NCBI RefSeq assembly: GCF_004365175.1
Contig: NZ_SOCE01000001.1
Location: 2,405,154 to 2,469,153 of the forward strand
Origin: Kribbella voronezhensis
GTDB lineage: Bacteria; Actinomycetota; Actinomycetes; Propionibacteriales; Kribbellaceae
DNA length: 64,000 nucleotides
Reading direction: 5' to 3'
The notes beneath the pieces are model-generated. The model was given only the letters and a program-made list of their open reading frames with translations, was not told the DNA's origin and made no database searches. Positions 16,914-26,097 of this stretch are shown here, in pieces (positions within the stretch are counted from its first letter, which is position 1; the number at the start of each line of letters is the position of its first letter). The position numbers were made by a program, and so were the translations under genes.

Positions 16914-18029
16914 TCAGCGGCGCACTGAGCGTGCCGCTCTGGCCAACTGCACTGCCAAGGCCGTCGCAGTGGCTCCCAGCACCGCACCGGCCGCGACTGC
17001 GACCGTGTCGGCCTTCTTCTCCGGGATCGGGACCACCTTGAACTTCTTCCCGGGCGGCCCCGGCAGATACCCGTCGTCCTCAGGCTCGAAGCCATCCGTA
17101 CGCCGCCACTCCGGCACCGACGATTCGCGCTCGAACGGCATCGCCGCCCTCGCCGCTTCCTCGGCCTCGCCCGTGTGCCACCGGTAGTCCAGCGTGGCTT
17201 CCTTGGTCCACGCAGCGATCAGCATGATCACCCGTGTCATCAGGTAGATCCACACCAGCAGCGCCAGCGGCAGAGCCAGCGTCCCGTACGCCGCGTTGTT
17301 GCCGATCACGTTCTTGACGTACCCGTTGCCCAGCTTCTGCGCCAGGTAGAACAGGATCCCACCGGCGACAGCGGCGATCATCGCGACCTTGCGCGGCAGG
17401 ATGATCCGCGGCAGCGCGGTCTGCAGATACAGGAAGAGCAGCGCGCCCGCGCCGATCCCGACGACGATGCTGATCACGTCGAGACCCCAGTTCGCGAACC
17501 AGGTCCCTTCCAGGCCGGTCCAGTCGATGATCTTCTTCGACAGCCCGGTCAGCACCGACGAGGCACCGGTCGCGACCAGGCCGATCAGGCCGAGCCCGAT
17601 CAGCGCCCCGAGATCCACGCCCTTGAGCTTGATCGCGTTCCCGGGCTGGTCGTCGAGTTCGTGCATCGAGCGGATCGAGGCCCGGAGCGAGTCGATCCAG
17701 CCCAGGCCGGTGAGCAACAGCGAGACACCCGAGATCAGGCCGATCGTGCCCGCGTTGTTGATCAGCGAGTCCAGGTCGATCTGGTCACCGATGCCGGGCA
17801 GGTTCGTCTTCAGCGCGTCCTTGAGATTGCTGACCGCGGACTTGTTCAGCAGCCGGCCGGTGACGGCCGCCGCCAGCACGATCAGCGGGAACATCGACAG
17901 GAAGGCGAAGAAGCTGGTCGCGCCCGCGAGCCGGTTGCCGCGCCGGTCGCCGTACCGCTTCCAGGCCCGCCACAGCTGCGTGCGGCTGAAGCGTGCCCAG
18001 ACCGCCTTGGCTCGTTGCTTGATGCCCAT
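16914..18029 (-). CDS. YihY/virulence factor BrkB family membrane protein
   Basis: This is a 371-residue polytopic inner-membrane protein. The family signature GNRLAGATSFFAFLSMFPLI lies near the N-terminus, followed by about six hydrophobic helices (GLISGVSLLLTGLGWIDSLR; MIAAVAGGILFYLAQ; LPLALLVWIYLMTRVIMLIA). The C-terminus is a charged cytoplasmic tail ending in a small hydrophobic/basic segment. Older labels as RNase BN are misnomers; the role is unclear. ATG 18029 (MGIKQRAKAV) was chosen for its GGGAGA ribosome site; upstream in-frame codons lack one. Confidence 0.88.
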   Translation of the reverse strand: MGIKQRAKAVWARFSRTQLWRAWKRYGDRRGNRLAGATSFFAFLSMFPLIVLAAAVTGRLLNKSAVSNLKDALKTNLPGIGDQIDLDSLINNAGTIGLISGVSLLLTGLGWIDSLRASIRSMHELDDQPGNAIKLKGVDLGALIGLGLIGLVATGASSVLTGLSKKIIDWTGLEGTWFANWGLDVISIVVGIGAGALLFLYLQTALPRIILPRKVAMIAAVAGGILFYLAQKLGNGYVKNVIGNNAAYGTLALPLALLVWIYLMTRVIMLIAAWTKEATLDYRWHTGEAEEAARAAMPFERESSVPEWRRTDGFEPEDDGYLPGPPGKKFKVVPIPEKKADTVAVAAGAVLGATATALAVQLARAARSVRR

Positions 18030-18057
18030 GGTTCTCCCGTACCCCGTGACGAGGGAT

Positions 18058-18570
18058 TCAGCCTGCCAGCGGGAACCCGCGTTGTGGCCGCCACACGCCG
18101 TCGGCCCCGTGTTCGTACCGGCCGAACTCGGTGACGTCGAAGGCACAGTCGTACGCCGACAGCGCGTCGTACGCGCGATCCAGGGCGTCCTTGTCCAGGT
18201 CGTGGGCCACCGTGACGTGCGGGTGGTACGGGAAGCGCAGGTCGACCGCGAGCGGCCCCGAGCGCACCTGCGACTGGAGCAGCTCGCAGGACGAGATCCC
18301 CTCGACCAGTGGGACGAACACCACCGGCGAGATCGGCCGGAAGGTCGCCGTACCGCGGAGCCGGATCCGGAAACTCGGGAACCGGGCCGCCACCTCGAGC
18401 AGGTGGTCGTCGATCTCGGCCAGGTCGGCGTCGGCCACCTCGGTCGGCGGCAGCAGCGTCACGTGGGTCGGGATCGACGAGGCCATCGGATCGCCGAACT
18501 CGGCCCGGTACTTCTGCAGTTCCGTGCCGTAGGGTTCCACGATCGGGATCGCGACCCCGATTGTCGCCAT
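18058..18570 (-). CDS. 2'-5' RNA ligase family protein
   Basis: This 170-residue protein of the LigT/2H phosphoesterase superfamily has two HxT-type motifs on its catalytic face: PTHVTLLPP and YHPHVTVAH. Members act on 2',3'-cyclic phosphates or 2'-5' linkages in RNA and nucleotides; the substrate here is unknown. ATG 18570 starts MATIGVAIPI and lies seven bases after the trpS stop; upstream in-frame starts would overlap trpS. It is probably co-transcribed with trpS. Confidence 0.87.
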   Translation of the reverse strand: MATIGVAIPIVEPYGTELQKYRAEFGDPMASSIPTHVTLLPPTEVADADLAEIDDHLLEVAARFPSFRIRLRGTATFRPISPVVFVPLVEGISSCELLQSQVRSGPLAVDLRFPYHPHVTVAHDLDKDALDRAYDALSAYDCAFDVTEFGRYEHGADGVWRPQRGFPLAG

Positions 18571-18577
18571 CCGGCGC

Positions 18578-19708
<1,131 letters not shown>

Positions 19709-19711
19709 TCA

Positions 19712-19717
19712 TAGGGT
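19712..19717 (+). promoter_or_regulatory. -10 element, leaderless start of the hydrolase at 19725
   Basis: TAGGGT ends seven bases before ATG 19725, the spacing expected for a leaderless mRNA. No strong -35 is seen. Confidence 0.4.
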
Positions 19718-19724
19718 GGAAACT

Positions 19725-20270
19725 ATGAGTTCACCCGAGGCGATCGTCCTTCCCGGCGGCCAGTTCGGACCGCACAGTCCGCTGCCCATGTACGCCGCCT
19801 GTGCCGCCGAGCAGCGAGGCGCCACGATCCGGCCGATCTCGTGGAGCGACCCCGACCGCCCACTCACGCTGACACCGGACGAACGAGGGCCGTGGGTCCT
19901 CGACCAGCTCGCGCGAGCGGTTCCCGACGTACCGGCCGGCGCGTTGCTGATCGCGAAGTCGCTGGGGACGCATGCGGCGAGCGTCGCGGCTGAGCGGAGC
20001 CTGCCGGCTGTGTGGTTGACACCGGTGTTGACCAGTTCGTTCGTGGTCGACGCGCTGCGGCGAGCGAGCGCGCCGTTCCTGCTGGTCGGCGGTACTGCGG
20101 ACCAGTTGTGGGACTCCACGCTCGCCCGGGAACTCACGCCGTACGTGCTGGAGGTCGAGGGGGCCGACCACGGGATGTTCGTCCCCGGCCGGCTCGCCGC
20201 GTCCGCCGCGGTACTCGGGCAGACGGCGACAGCCGTCGAGGACTTCCTGGACGAGGTGGTCTGGCCTTAG
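19725..20270 (+). CDS. Small alpha/beta hydrolase-fold protein
   Basis: This 181-residue alpha/beta hydrolase-like protein has a nucleophile-elbow region reading LLIAKSLGTHAASVAAE (KSLGT), an Asp in GGTADQLWD and a His in GADHGMFVPG, giving a plausible Ser-Asp-His triad. It is short and lacks a cap domain, like the RBBP9/YdeN-type minimal hydrolases. The substrate is unknown. The start is supported by a -10 element seven bases upstream. Its stop overlaps that of the convergent siderophore-binding protein. Confidence 0.75.
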   Translation: MSSPEAIVLPGGQFGPHSPLPMYAACAAEQRGATIRPISWSDPDRPLTLTPDERGPWVLDQLARAVPDVPAGALLIAKSLGTHAASVAAERSLPAVWLTPVLTSSFVVDALRRASAPFLLVGGTADQLWDSTLARELTPYVLEVEGADHGMFVPGRLAASAAVLGQTATAVEDFLDEVVWP

Positions 20271-21292
20271 CTGGTGGCTGGGTTGCCGTCGAGCGCGGCG
20301 GTCAACTTCGGGACCAGGGTGTCGAGGACGATCGGGAGGCTGAGGACCGAGACGAAGCTGACGGCGCCGTACAGGGGGTCGTCGTAGTTCTCCTCGATGT
20401 AGATCTGGCGGCCCTGCTTGCTGACGGCCAGGTTCTTCAGCAGCGCGTCGTTCTTCAGCTTCGCCAGGCCGCCCTTCTCCGGGAACCAGATCAGCGCGCC
20501 GACATCGAGCAGCGACACCTTCTCGCCGCTGATGCTGGCGCCGAACTTGTCGCCGATCGCCTTGTCCACATCGGTCGGCCAACTGAAGCCGAGGTCGGTC
20601 AGCAGCCGCGATCGCGGATCCTGGCGACCGTAGATGAAGTAGCCCTGGTACGCCGAGGTCATCAGCGCCGTCTTCCCCTTGAACTCCGGGTGTTCGGCCC
20701 GCACCTTGGCGAAGCGGTCCTCGACCCCGTTGACCAGGTCGTCGGCCTGCTTCGGCTTCCCGACGGCCTTGCCGACCGTCCGGGTGAGGTCCTGCCAGCT
20801 GACCCCGTAGTCCGGCGCACCGGGGAGCTGCGCCACGGTCGGCGCGATCGCGGTGAGCTTCTGGTAATCGTCGGCCGTGATGCCGGCGTACAGGCCGATG
20901 ATGAGGTCCGGCTGCAGTGCGGCGATCTTCTCGAACTGCAGACCGTCCTTGTCGCTCAGCACCTGCGGTACCGCGCCGTTGCCGAGCTTCGCCTTCGCCC
21001 ACGGGAACAGGGCGCCGGGCTTGTCGCCGAACCACTCGGTGGTGGCGACCGGCGTGATCCCGAGCGCCAGCAGCGCGTCCTGCTCGACGAGGCCGACCAG
21101 CACGATCCGTTTCGGCGCCGCCTTGATGACGGTGTCGCCGTACTTGTTCTTGATCGTCACCGGGAAGGCGCCGGCTTCGGAGGTCGTCTGGGGCGTCGCG
21201 GCGACGTCTTTCTGGTCGGTCCCGCCACAGGCGGTCAGGACCAGCATCGGCAGGGCGACCAGCAGCGCGAGCGGCCGGAGGATGGAACGCAT
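20267..21292 (-). CDS. Iron-siderophore ABC transporter substrate-binding lipoprotein
   Basis: This 341-residue FepB/FecB-type periplasmic-binding-fold lipoprotein has a signal peptide with the lipobox LTACG, then a TroA/BtuF-like domain: GDTVIKAAPKRIVLVGLVEQ, then FEKIAALQPDLIIGLYAG. It would deliver ferric siderophores to an ABC importer. No permease or ATPase is encoded beside it, so it either uses one from elsewhere or was separated from it. A strong IdeR/DtxR box 22-42 bases upstream of the start predicts iron repression. GAGG precedes ATG 21292. Confidence 0.9.
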   Translation of the reverse strand: MRSILRPLALLVALPMLVLTACGGTDQKDVAATPQTTSEAGAFPVTIKNKYGDTVIKAAPKRIVLVGLVEQDALLALGITPVATTEWFGDKPGALFPWAKAKLGNGAVPQVLSDKDGLQFEKIAALQPDLIIGLYAGITADDYQKLTAIAPTVAQLPGAPDYGVSWQDLTRTVGKAVGKPKQADDLVNGVEDRFAKVRAEHPEFKGKTALMTSAYQGYFIYGRQDPRSRLLTDLGFSWPTDVDKAIGDKFGASISGEKVSLLDVGALIWFPEKGGLAKLKNDALLKNLAVSKQGRQIYIEENYDDPLYGAVSFVSVLSLPIVLDTLVPKLTAALDGNPATS

Positions 21293-21313
21293 AGAGAGAC
21301 CTCACAGTCGGAA

Positions 21314-21333
21314 GTTAGGTATACCTAACCTAA
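21314..21333 (-). promoter_or_regulatory. IdeR/DtxR iron box
   Basis: GTTAGGTA-TACCTAAC (21314-21329) is a perfect 16-bp palindrome, and a second overlapping half-site extends it (TTAGG...CCTAACCTAA, 21315-21333). This closely fits the actinobacterial iron-box consensus TTAGGTTAGSCTAACCTAA. It lies 22 bases upstream of the siderophore-binding protein. Confidence 0.85.
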
Positions 21334-21343
21334 CTCATGCCGA

Positions 21344-22693
21344 TCAGTCCCGGTGGTACTTGGTCACCCCGTGGTCCTGTTTCACCTTGTCCGCCGCGGC
21401 CTGGATCCGCGCCGTCCACTCGTCCGCCCGGATGCCGCCGGCAAGGAATTGCCCGGTTGCCTCCCCGGCCGTCCTGCCGAGTTCGGGGTACCAGTCGGCG
21501 AAGTACCAGGTGATGACCTGATCCCCCGCGGCGGTGAGCAGATCCCGCGCGGAGCGGAGCGCCGTACCGATCTCCAGCCCGTCAGCAGCACCTCGTACTA
21601 CGGTCAACTGGTTGCTCTCCGCGGTCACCTGCGCGGCGACCTCCTCGGACAGCATCGCCCGGAGGTAGTCGAAACCACCCTCGGGGTTCTTGGCCTTCAC
21701 CGGTACGACGAACGGCGCGGTGGGTGCAACGTGCAGGCCGCGCGGCAGGGCCGCCGAGGTGTCCAGCGGCGGGATCCCGAACACGCTCAGCCCGAAGTTG
21801 GCCGGGATCACCGGCTTCATCTCGTTCTCCAGCCAGTTCCCGCACGGCAGCAGGCCGGCCTTCGACTTCATCAACAGCGTCTGGGAAGCGAGGTGATCCA
21901 GCTCGGTGGTGCCCTTCGCGAGCAGGCCGCGCCGGGCCAGCTCGCCGAACGCGGTGATCGCCCGGGTGACGCTCTCGTCCTTCCAGGCGCCGTCCTCGAG
22001 GTTGTCGATCCGCTTGACGACGTCGTGGCCGCCGGTCTTGGCCGCGAGGGTGAGGACCGCCTCGAACACGTAGTACGGATGGACGCCCGCGTAGGCGAAC
22101 GGGCCGACGCCGGCCGCTTTCATCTCGGTGCCCAGGGCAAGCAGTTCGGGCCAGGTCGTGGGGACGTCCCAGTTCTTCTGCTGGAACAGCAGGGCCGAGT
22201 ACCAGAAGCCGTAGACGGTCGCGATGTAGTTGAGGGCGCGCAACGTCCCGTCGTACCGGCCGGCGTCGAGCAGGCCTGGCAGGAAGGCGTCCTGAATCGT
22301 CGCGTTCTCGTCGCTCCAGGAAGGTGCCTTCAGCAACTCCTCGAGGTTCTCGAGCTGGTTCTCCGCGACCAGGTGACCGGTCGGCAGCGCCTTCGGGCCG
22401 ACGTTCAACACAACATCTGGCGGACTCCCCGCGGCGAACCGGGATTCCAGCAGGTCCTTCAGTTGCTTGGTCGGCGTACTCGTCACCACCGCCTTCGCAT
22501 ACTTCTTCCGGTACGCCGCGGCGCCGTAGCCACCCCAGTCCTCCGCGACCACCAGTTCGAGCGGCTTCGTCTCGTCGACCCCGAACGGATTTCCGGCGGA
22601 CCGCACCGGCCCCGCCACGGGCTTCTCCGAAGAACACCCGGCCGCCAGGGCAGCCACCAAGGCTGCTTGCAACACGGTTCGGCGTCTGAGCAC
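21344..22693 (-). CDS. NgcE-like carbohydrate ABC substrate-binding lipoprotein (second copy)
   Basis: This 449-residue extracellular sugar-binding lipoprotein has a signal with lipobox LAAGC (MLRRRTVLQAALVAALAAGC). After the signal it shares an NPFG start with the NgcE gene at 24658 (AGNPFGVDE against ADNPFGMAD) and the same overall plan (GFWYSALLFQQKNWDVPTTW; GNWLENEMKPVIPANF), marking it as a paralogue. Its GTG start follows a -10-like TAGTCT by six bases, and a hairpin separates it from ngcG, so it is probably transcribed on its own. It may bind a different GlcNAc- or chitin-derived ligand. Confidence 0.87.
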   Translation of the reverse strand: MLRRRTVLQAALVAALAAGCSSEKPVAGPVRSAGNPFGVDETKPLELVVAEDWGGYGAAAYRKKYAKAVVTSTPTKQLKDLLESRFAAGSPPDVVLNVGPKALPTGHLVAENQLENLEELLKAPSWSDENATIQDAFLPGLLDAGRYDGTLRALNYIATVYGFWYSALLFQQKNWDVPTTWPELLALGTEMKAAGVGPFAYAGVHPYYVFEAVLTLAAKTGGHDVVKRIDNLEDGAWKDESVTRAITAFGELARRGLLAKGTTELDHLASQTLLMKSKAGLLPCGNWLENEMKPVIPANFGLSVFGIPPLDTSAALPRGLHVAPTAPFVVPVKAKNPEGGFDYLRAMLSEEVAAQVTAESNQLTVVRGAADGLEIGTALRSARDLLTAAGDQVITWYFADWYPELGRTAGEATGQFLAGGIRADEWTARIQAAADKVKQDHGVTKYHRD

Positions 22694-22699
22694 GAACGC

Positions 22700-22705
22700 A
22701 GACTA
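22700..22705 (-). promoter_or_regulatory. -10 element, leaderless start of the second binding protein
   Basis: On the minus strand TAGTCT ends six bases before GTG 22693. It overlaps the base of the ngcG terminator stem, so termination and initiation share bases. Confidence 0.4.
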
Positions 22706-22737
22706 GCCCCCGCCGTGGTGCATTTGGCGAGGGCTAG
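22703..22737 (-). terminator. Hairpin after ngcG
   Basis: CTAGCCC-c-CGCC (22703-22714) pairs with GGCG-a-GGGCTAG (22726-22737): 11 bp with one mismatch and an 11-base loop. There is no T-run. It lies 38 bases after the ngcG stop. Confidence 0.6.
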
Positions 22738-22775
22738 CGAGTTGCAGGTGAAGCTACTCGAGCGTCACGTCTTGG

Positions 22776-23669
22776 CTACTTCACGCCTCCGGCGGTGACG
22801 GAGACCTGGAGTTGACGCTGGAAGATGATGTAGACGACCAGCACCGGCGCGACCGTGATCACCACGGCAGCGAACAGAGCGCCGAAGTCCACCGCATAGC
22901 CCGCCTGCGAGGCGAACGACGCCATGCCCTGCGAGAGCACGTAGTTCCTCGAGTCGGTGTTCAGGGCGACGGGGAGCAGGAACTGGTTCCACAACCCGAG
23001 GAAGTTGAAGATGGCGACCGACGCCATCCCGGGCCGGGCCATCGGCAACATCACCGAGAAGAACGTGCGCCACTCGCCGGCGCCGTCGATCTGCGCCGCC
23101 TCGTAGATCTCGCCCGGCAGCGCCTTGAAGAAGCTGTGCAGGAAGAAGACGGTGAACGGCAGCGCGAACGCGACGTACGTGATGATCAACCCTGGCAGCG
23201 TGTTCAGCAGCGACAGGTTCTTCAGCACGAAGAACAGCGGCACGATCGCCAGGAAGACCGGGAACGTCAGACCGGCCAGCATGCTGTAGTAGATCAGCCG
23301 GTTGCCGCGGAACGTGAACCTGGCCAGTACGTACGCGCACATGGCGCCGAGGATCATCACCAGCACGAGAGCGCAGCCGACGACGATCACCGTGTTGGTG
23401 AAGTAGCGGCCGATACCGGCCGTCGTCCAAGCGTGGGCGTAGTTGCTGAACCGCAGCTTGCCCGGCAACGACAGCGGGTTGCCCAGCACCTCCTGCGTCG
23501 ACTTGAACGAGGACAGCACTGTCCACACCAGCGGCAGGATCACCAGCAGCGACCACAGGATCAGCGCCACGTGGGCGGTGGTCGCGACGCCTCTGCCCTC
23601 CCGCGATCCCTTGCCGGGCACGCGCGAGTCGGCGACGAATTCGGCCCGGTCGGCGGTAGTTGTTGTCAT
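22776..23669 (-). CDS. ngcG: N-acetylglucosamine ABC transporter permease NgcG
   Basis: This 297-residue MalG-type sugar permease has six predicted helices. The EAA loop that docks the ATPase is EIYEAAQIDGAGEWRTFFSV MLP. The N-terminus is cytoplasmic and Thr-rich. ATG overlaps the ngcF stop (ATGA). With NgcF and NgcE it imports GlcNAc/chitobiose. No ATPase is encoded in the cluster, as in Streptomyces, where MsiK energises such importers. A terminator hairpin follows. Confidence 0.88.
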   Translation of the reverse strand: MTTTTADRAEFVADSRVPGKGSREGRGVATTAHVALILWSLLVILPLVWTVLSSFKSTQEVLGNPLSLPGKLRFSNYAHAWTTAGIGRYFTNTVIVVGCALVLVMILGAMCAYVLARFTFRGNRLIYYSMLAGLTFPVFLAIVPLFFVLKNLSLLNTLPGLIITYVAFALPFTVFFLHSFFKALPGEIYEAAQIDGAGEWRTFFSVMLPMARPGMASVAIFNFLGLWNQFLLPVALNTDSRNYVLSQGMASFASQAGYAVDFGALFAAVVITVAPVLVVYIIFQRQLQVSVTAGGVK

Positions 23670-24655
23670 CGGCGTACCTTCCGGTCACGTCCGCCGGTCA
23701 GCCAGTTCACGGAGAAGACCAGCAGCGCGAACAGCATGGTCACCGCGGCCAGGATCACGCCCATCGCCGTCGAGTAACCGAACTGGCCCTTGGCGAAGGC
23801 CGTGGTGAACAGTTGCTGGGGCATGACGAGGGTCGAGTTCTGCGGGCCACCGCCCGGGTTGAGCGCCTGCATGTAGACGAAGGCGTCGAGGGCGGCGATG
23901 CCCAGATAAACGTACGCCGTCTGCACGTTGTCGCGGATCAGCGGCAGCGTCAGTGACACCGCTGTCCGGAACCGGCCGGCGCCGTCGATCCGGGCCGCCT
24001 CGAACACCTCGGGGTCGATGCCCCGGATGGCGGCGATGAACAGCACCATGTAGAAGCCGACGAAGCCCCAGATCATCACGAACATCGAGGCCGGCATCGC
24101 GGTCCGGGCGTCACCGAGCCACGCGTAGTCCGCGAATCCCTTCAGCCCGACCTTCGAGAGCAACGCGTCCAGGATGCCCGTACTCGGGGTGAACACCTGC
24201 GCCCAGATCAGGCCGATCACGATCGCGGGGATCACGTACGGGAAGAACGAGACGATCCGGTAGAAGCCGGAGTTGCGCAGTCCGCGAACGGTCCCGGTGC
24301 CCGAGCCGCCGATCGTCACCAGCGTGGCCAGGGTCAGTGCCAGCACGATCGTCACGATCGGCACGACGACCGCCAGCTCGACGTTGTTGCGCACGGCCTT
24401 CAGGAAGATGTCGTCGTGGAACAGCCTGACGTAGTTGTCGAAGCCGACGAAGTTCATCTTCGAGCTGAACCCGGACCAGTCGGTCAGCGAGTACCACAGC
24501 GCCTGCACGAACGGCGAGACCACGAAGATCACGAAGACCGCCAGCGGCAGGCCGAGAAAGACGACCATGAAGCTGATCCGGTCGAAGGTCAGTGGCCGGC
24601 GCCGCCGGACGGCGGACCGCTGGGGTCCGCCGTCCGGCACTACCTCTGGCGTCAT
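23666..24655 (-). CDS. ngcF: N-acetylglucosamine ABC transporter permease NgcF
   Basis: This MalF-type sugar permease of about 329 residues has six or more helices after a basic N-terminus (RRRRPLTFDRISFMVVFLGL). The EAA loop is EVFEAARIDGAGRFRTAVSL. ATG 24655 begins two bases after the ngcE stop; a GTG at 24661 overlapping that stop (GTGA) is equally possible. It forms the channel with NgcG. Gene order ngcE-ngcF-ngcG matches the known actinobacterial GlcNAc/diacetylchitobiose system. Confidence 0.88.
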   Translation of the reverse strand: MTPEVVPDGGPQRSAVRRRRPLTFDRISFMVVFLGLPLAVFVIFVVSPFVQALWYSLTDWSGFSSKMNFVGFDNYVRLFHDDIFLKAVRNNVELAVVVPIVTIVLALTLATLVTIGGSGTGTVRGLRNSGFYRIVSFFPYVIPAIVIGLIWAQVFTPSTGILDALLSKVGLKGFADYAWLGDARTAMPASMFVMIWGFVGFYMVLFIAAIRGIDPEVFEAARIDGAGRFRTAVSLTLPLIRDNVQTAYVYLGIAALDAFVYMQALNPGGGPQNSTLVMPQQLFTTAFAKGQFGYSTAMGVILAAVTMLFALLVFSVNWLTGGRDRKVRR

Positions 24656-24657
24656 GG

Positions 24658-26073
24658 TCACTTGTTGACCGGGATCTTCTTGACGGAGCTGTCGTTGCGC
24701 ACCTTGTCCGTGATCTGCTGCAGGCCCTTCGTCAGGCCGGCCGCATCGCTCTGGCCGGACAGGAACGAGTTCCAGACCACGAGCTGGTCGGTGTTCATGC
24801 CGTACAGGCCGAAGACCTGGTAGTCGAAGATGTTCGTCCCGGCCGCGTCCAGCATCGCGGTCTGCGACTGCAGCGCGGTCGAACCGAAGCCGTCGGCGGG
24901 CACCAGGCCCTTGACGATGGTCGGCGCGAGCCGCGTCTTGGCGAAGTTGGTCGCCGCCTCCTTGGACAGCATGGCCCGCAGCAGCTCCTTGCCGCCGGCA
25001 ACGTTCTTGCCCTTGGCCGGGACGATGAACGGCTCACCGGCCGCGCTGCGCAGCGACTCGTACGGCAGCTTCGGGCTGTCGGTCAGGGTCGGCTCCGGGA
25101 TGCCCTTCATGTTGAAGCCGGCCTTGGTGGCCTTCTTCATCTCGTTCTCGATCCACGAGCCCGACGGGTAGAGGATGGCCTGCTGGTCGTTGCTCCACTT
25201 CGCCTGGGCGGCGGTGAACTGCGTACCGGCACCACCGGGGACGAAGTAGCCGTTCTTGACCATGGTCTCCATGGCCTTGAAGACACCCTGGATCTGCGGC
25301 AGCGACCAGCACTTGTCCTTGAGGTTCTCCAGCGCCAGCCGGACCTCGTCGCCACCCTCCTTGATCGCGGAGTCGACGGCCAGGGTGTGGTAGTAGGTCG
25401 CGGCTTCCTTGCCCCAGACGAACAGGTACTTGCCCTTCGCCTTGGCCTTGGCGCCGAGCTCGAGCAGCGCGTCGTAGGTCTTCGGCGGCTCCCAGCCGTT
25501 CTCCTTGAACAGGCTGTCGGAGTACCACAGGCCGTAGAGCGTGAGCACGTAGTTCATCGCGACGAACTTGCCGTCGAACGTGCCCGGGTTCTTGGCGCCC
25601 GGGTACAGGGTGTCGGCGATCTTCGTGCCCTCGTAGTTGTTGGCCTCGAAGACGTCGTCCAGCGTCGCCAGCTGGTCCAGGATCGTGTTGAAGCCGATCT
25701 GGTTCGCGCCGGAGTTGTCGATCAGGTCCGGCGGGTTGCCGCCGACGAAGCGCGGCTGCAGCTGCTGGGCGATCTGGGTCGACGGGGCGACCTTGAACGT
25801 CGAACCCGCGAACTTCTTCTGGGCGATGTCAGCCGCGAACGACACGTAGTCGTAGCCGTAGCCGCCGTTGAAGATCACCGCGTCGACGGTCGCCTTGTCC
25901 GCCATGCCGAACGGGTTGTCCGCCGTCTTGTCGGCGCCGCCACCGGAGGAACCGTTGTCGTTGCTGCCGCTGCTGGCACAGGCAGCGAGCAGCGTGCTGC
26001 CGCCGGTCGCCATCAAGGTGCCGACCGCTGCGCGCTGCAGGAACAGGCGCCGCGACATGTTGGGAGTGGTCAT
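24658..26073 (-). CDS. ngcE: N-acetylglucosamine/diacetylchitobiose-binding lipoprotein NgcE
   Basis: This 471-residue binding protein has an N-terminus combining a twin-arginine-like motif (MSRRLFLQRAAVG) with a lipobox (LLAACAS), so export through Tat followed by lipidation is likely. A Gly/Ser linker leads into the NgcE-type domain starting ADNPFGMADKATVDAVIFNG, with GLWYSDSLFKENGWEPPKTY further on. ATG 26073 is preceded by AAGGCGGG. It lies 24 bases after the SIS-domain gene and probably shares its transcript. It binds GlcNAc or chitobiose outside the membrane. Confidence 0.9.
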   Translation of the reverse strand: MTTPNMSRRLFLQRAAVGTLMATGGSTLLAACASSGSNDNGSSGGGADKTADNPFGMADKATVDAVIFNGGYGYDYVSFAADIAQKKFAGSTFKVAPSTQIAQQLQPRFVGGNPPDLIDNSGANQIGFNTILDQLATLDDVFEANNYEGTKIADTLYPGAKNPGTFDGKFVAMNYVLTLYGLWYSDSLFKENGWEPPKTYDALLELGAKAKAKGKYLFVWGKEAATYYHTLAVDSAIKEGGDEVRLALENLKDKCWSLPQIQGVFKAMETMVKNGYFVPGGAGTQFTAAQAKWSNDQQAILYPSGSWIENEMKKATKAGFNMKGIPEPTLTDSPKLPYESLRSAAGEPFIVPAKGKNVAGGKELLRAMLSKEAATNFAKTRLAPTIVKGLVPADGFGSTALQSQTAMLDAAGTNIFDYQVFGLYGMNTDQLVVWNSFLSGQSDAAGLTKGLQQITDKVRNDSSVKKIPVNK

Positions 26074-26097
26074 TGGTCCCGCCTTCCAAGGAGTGTT

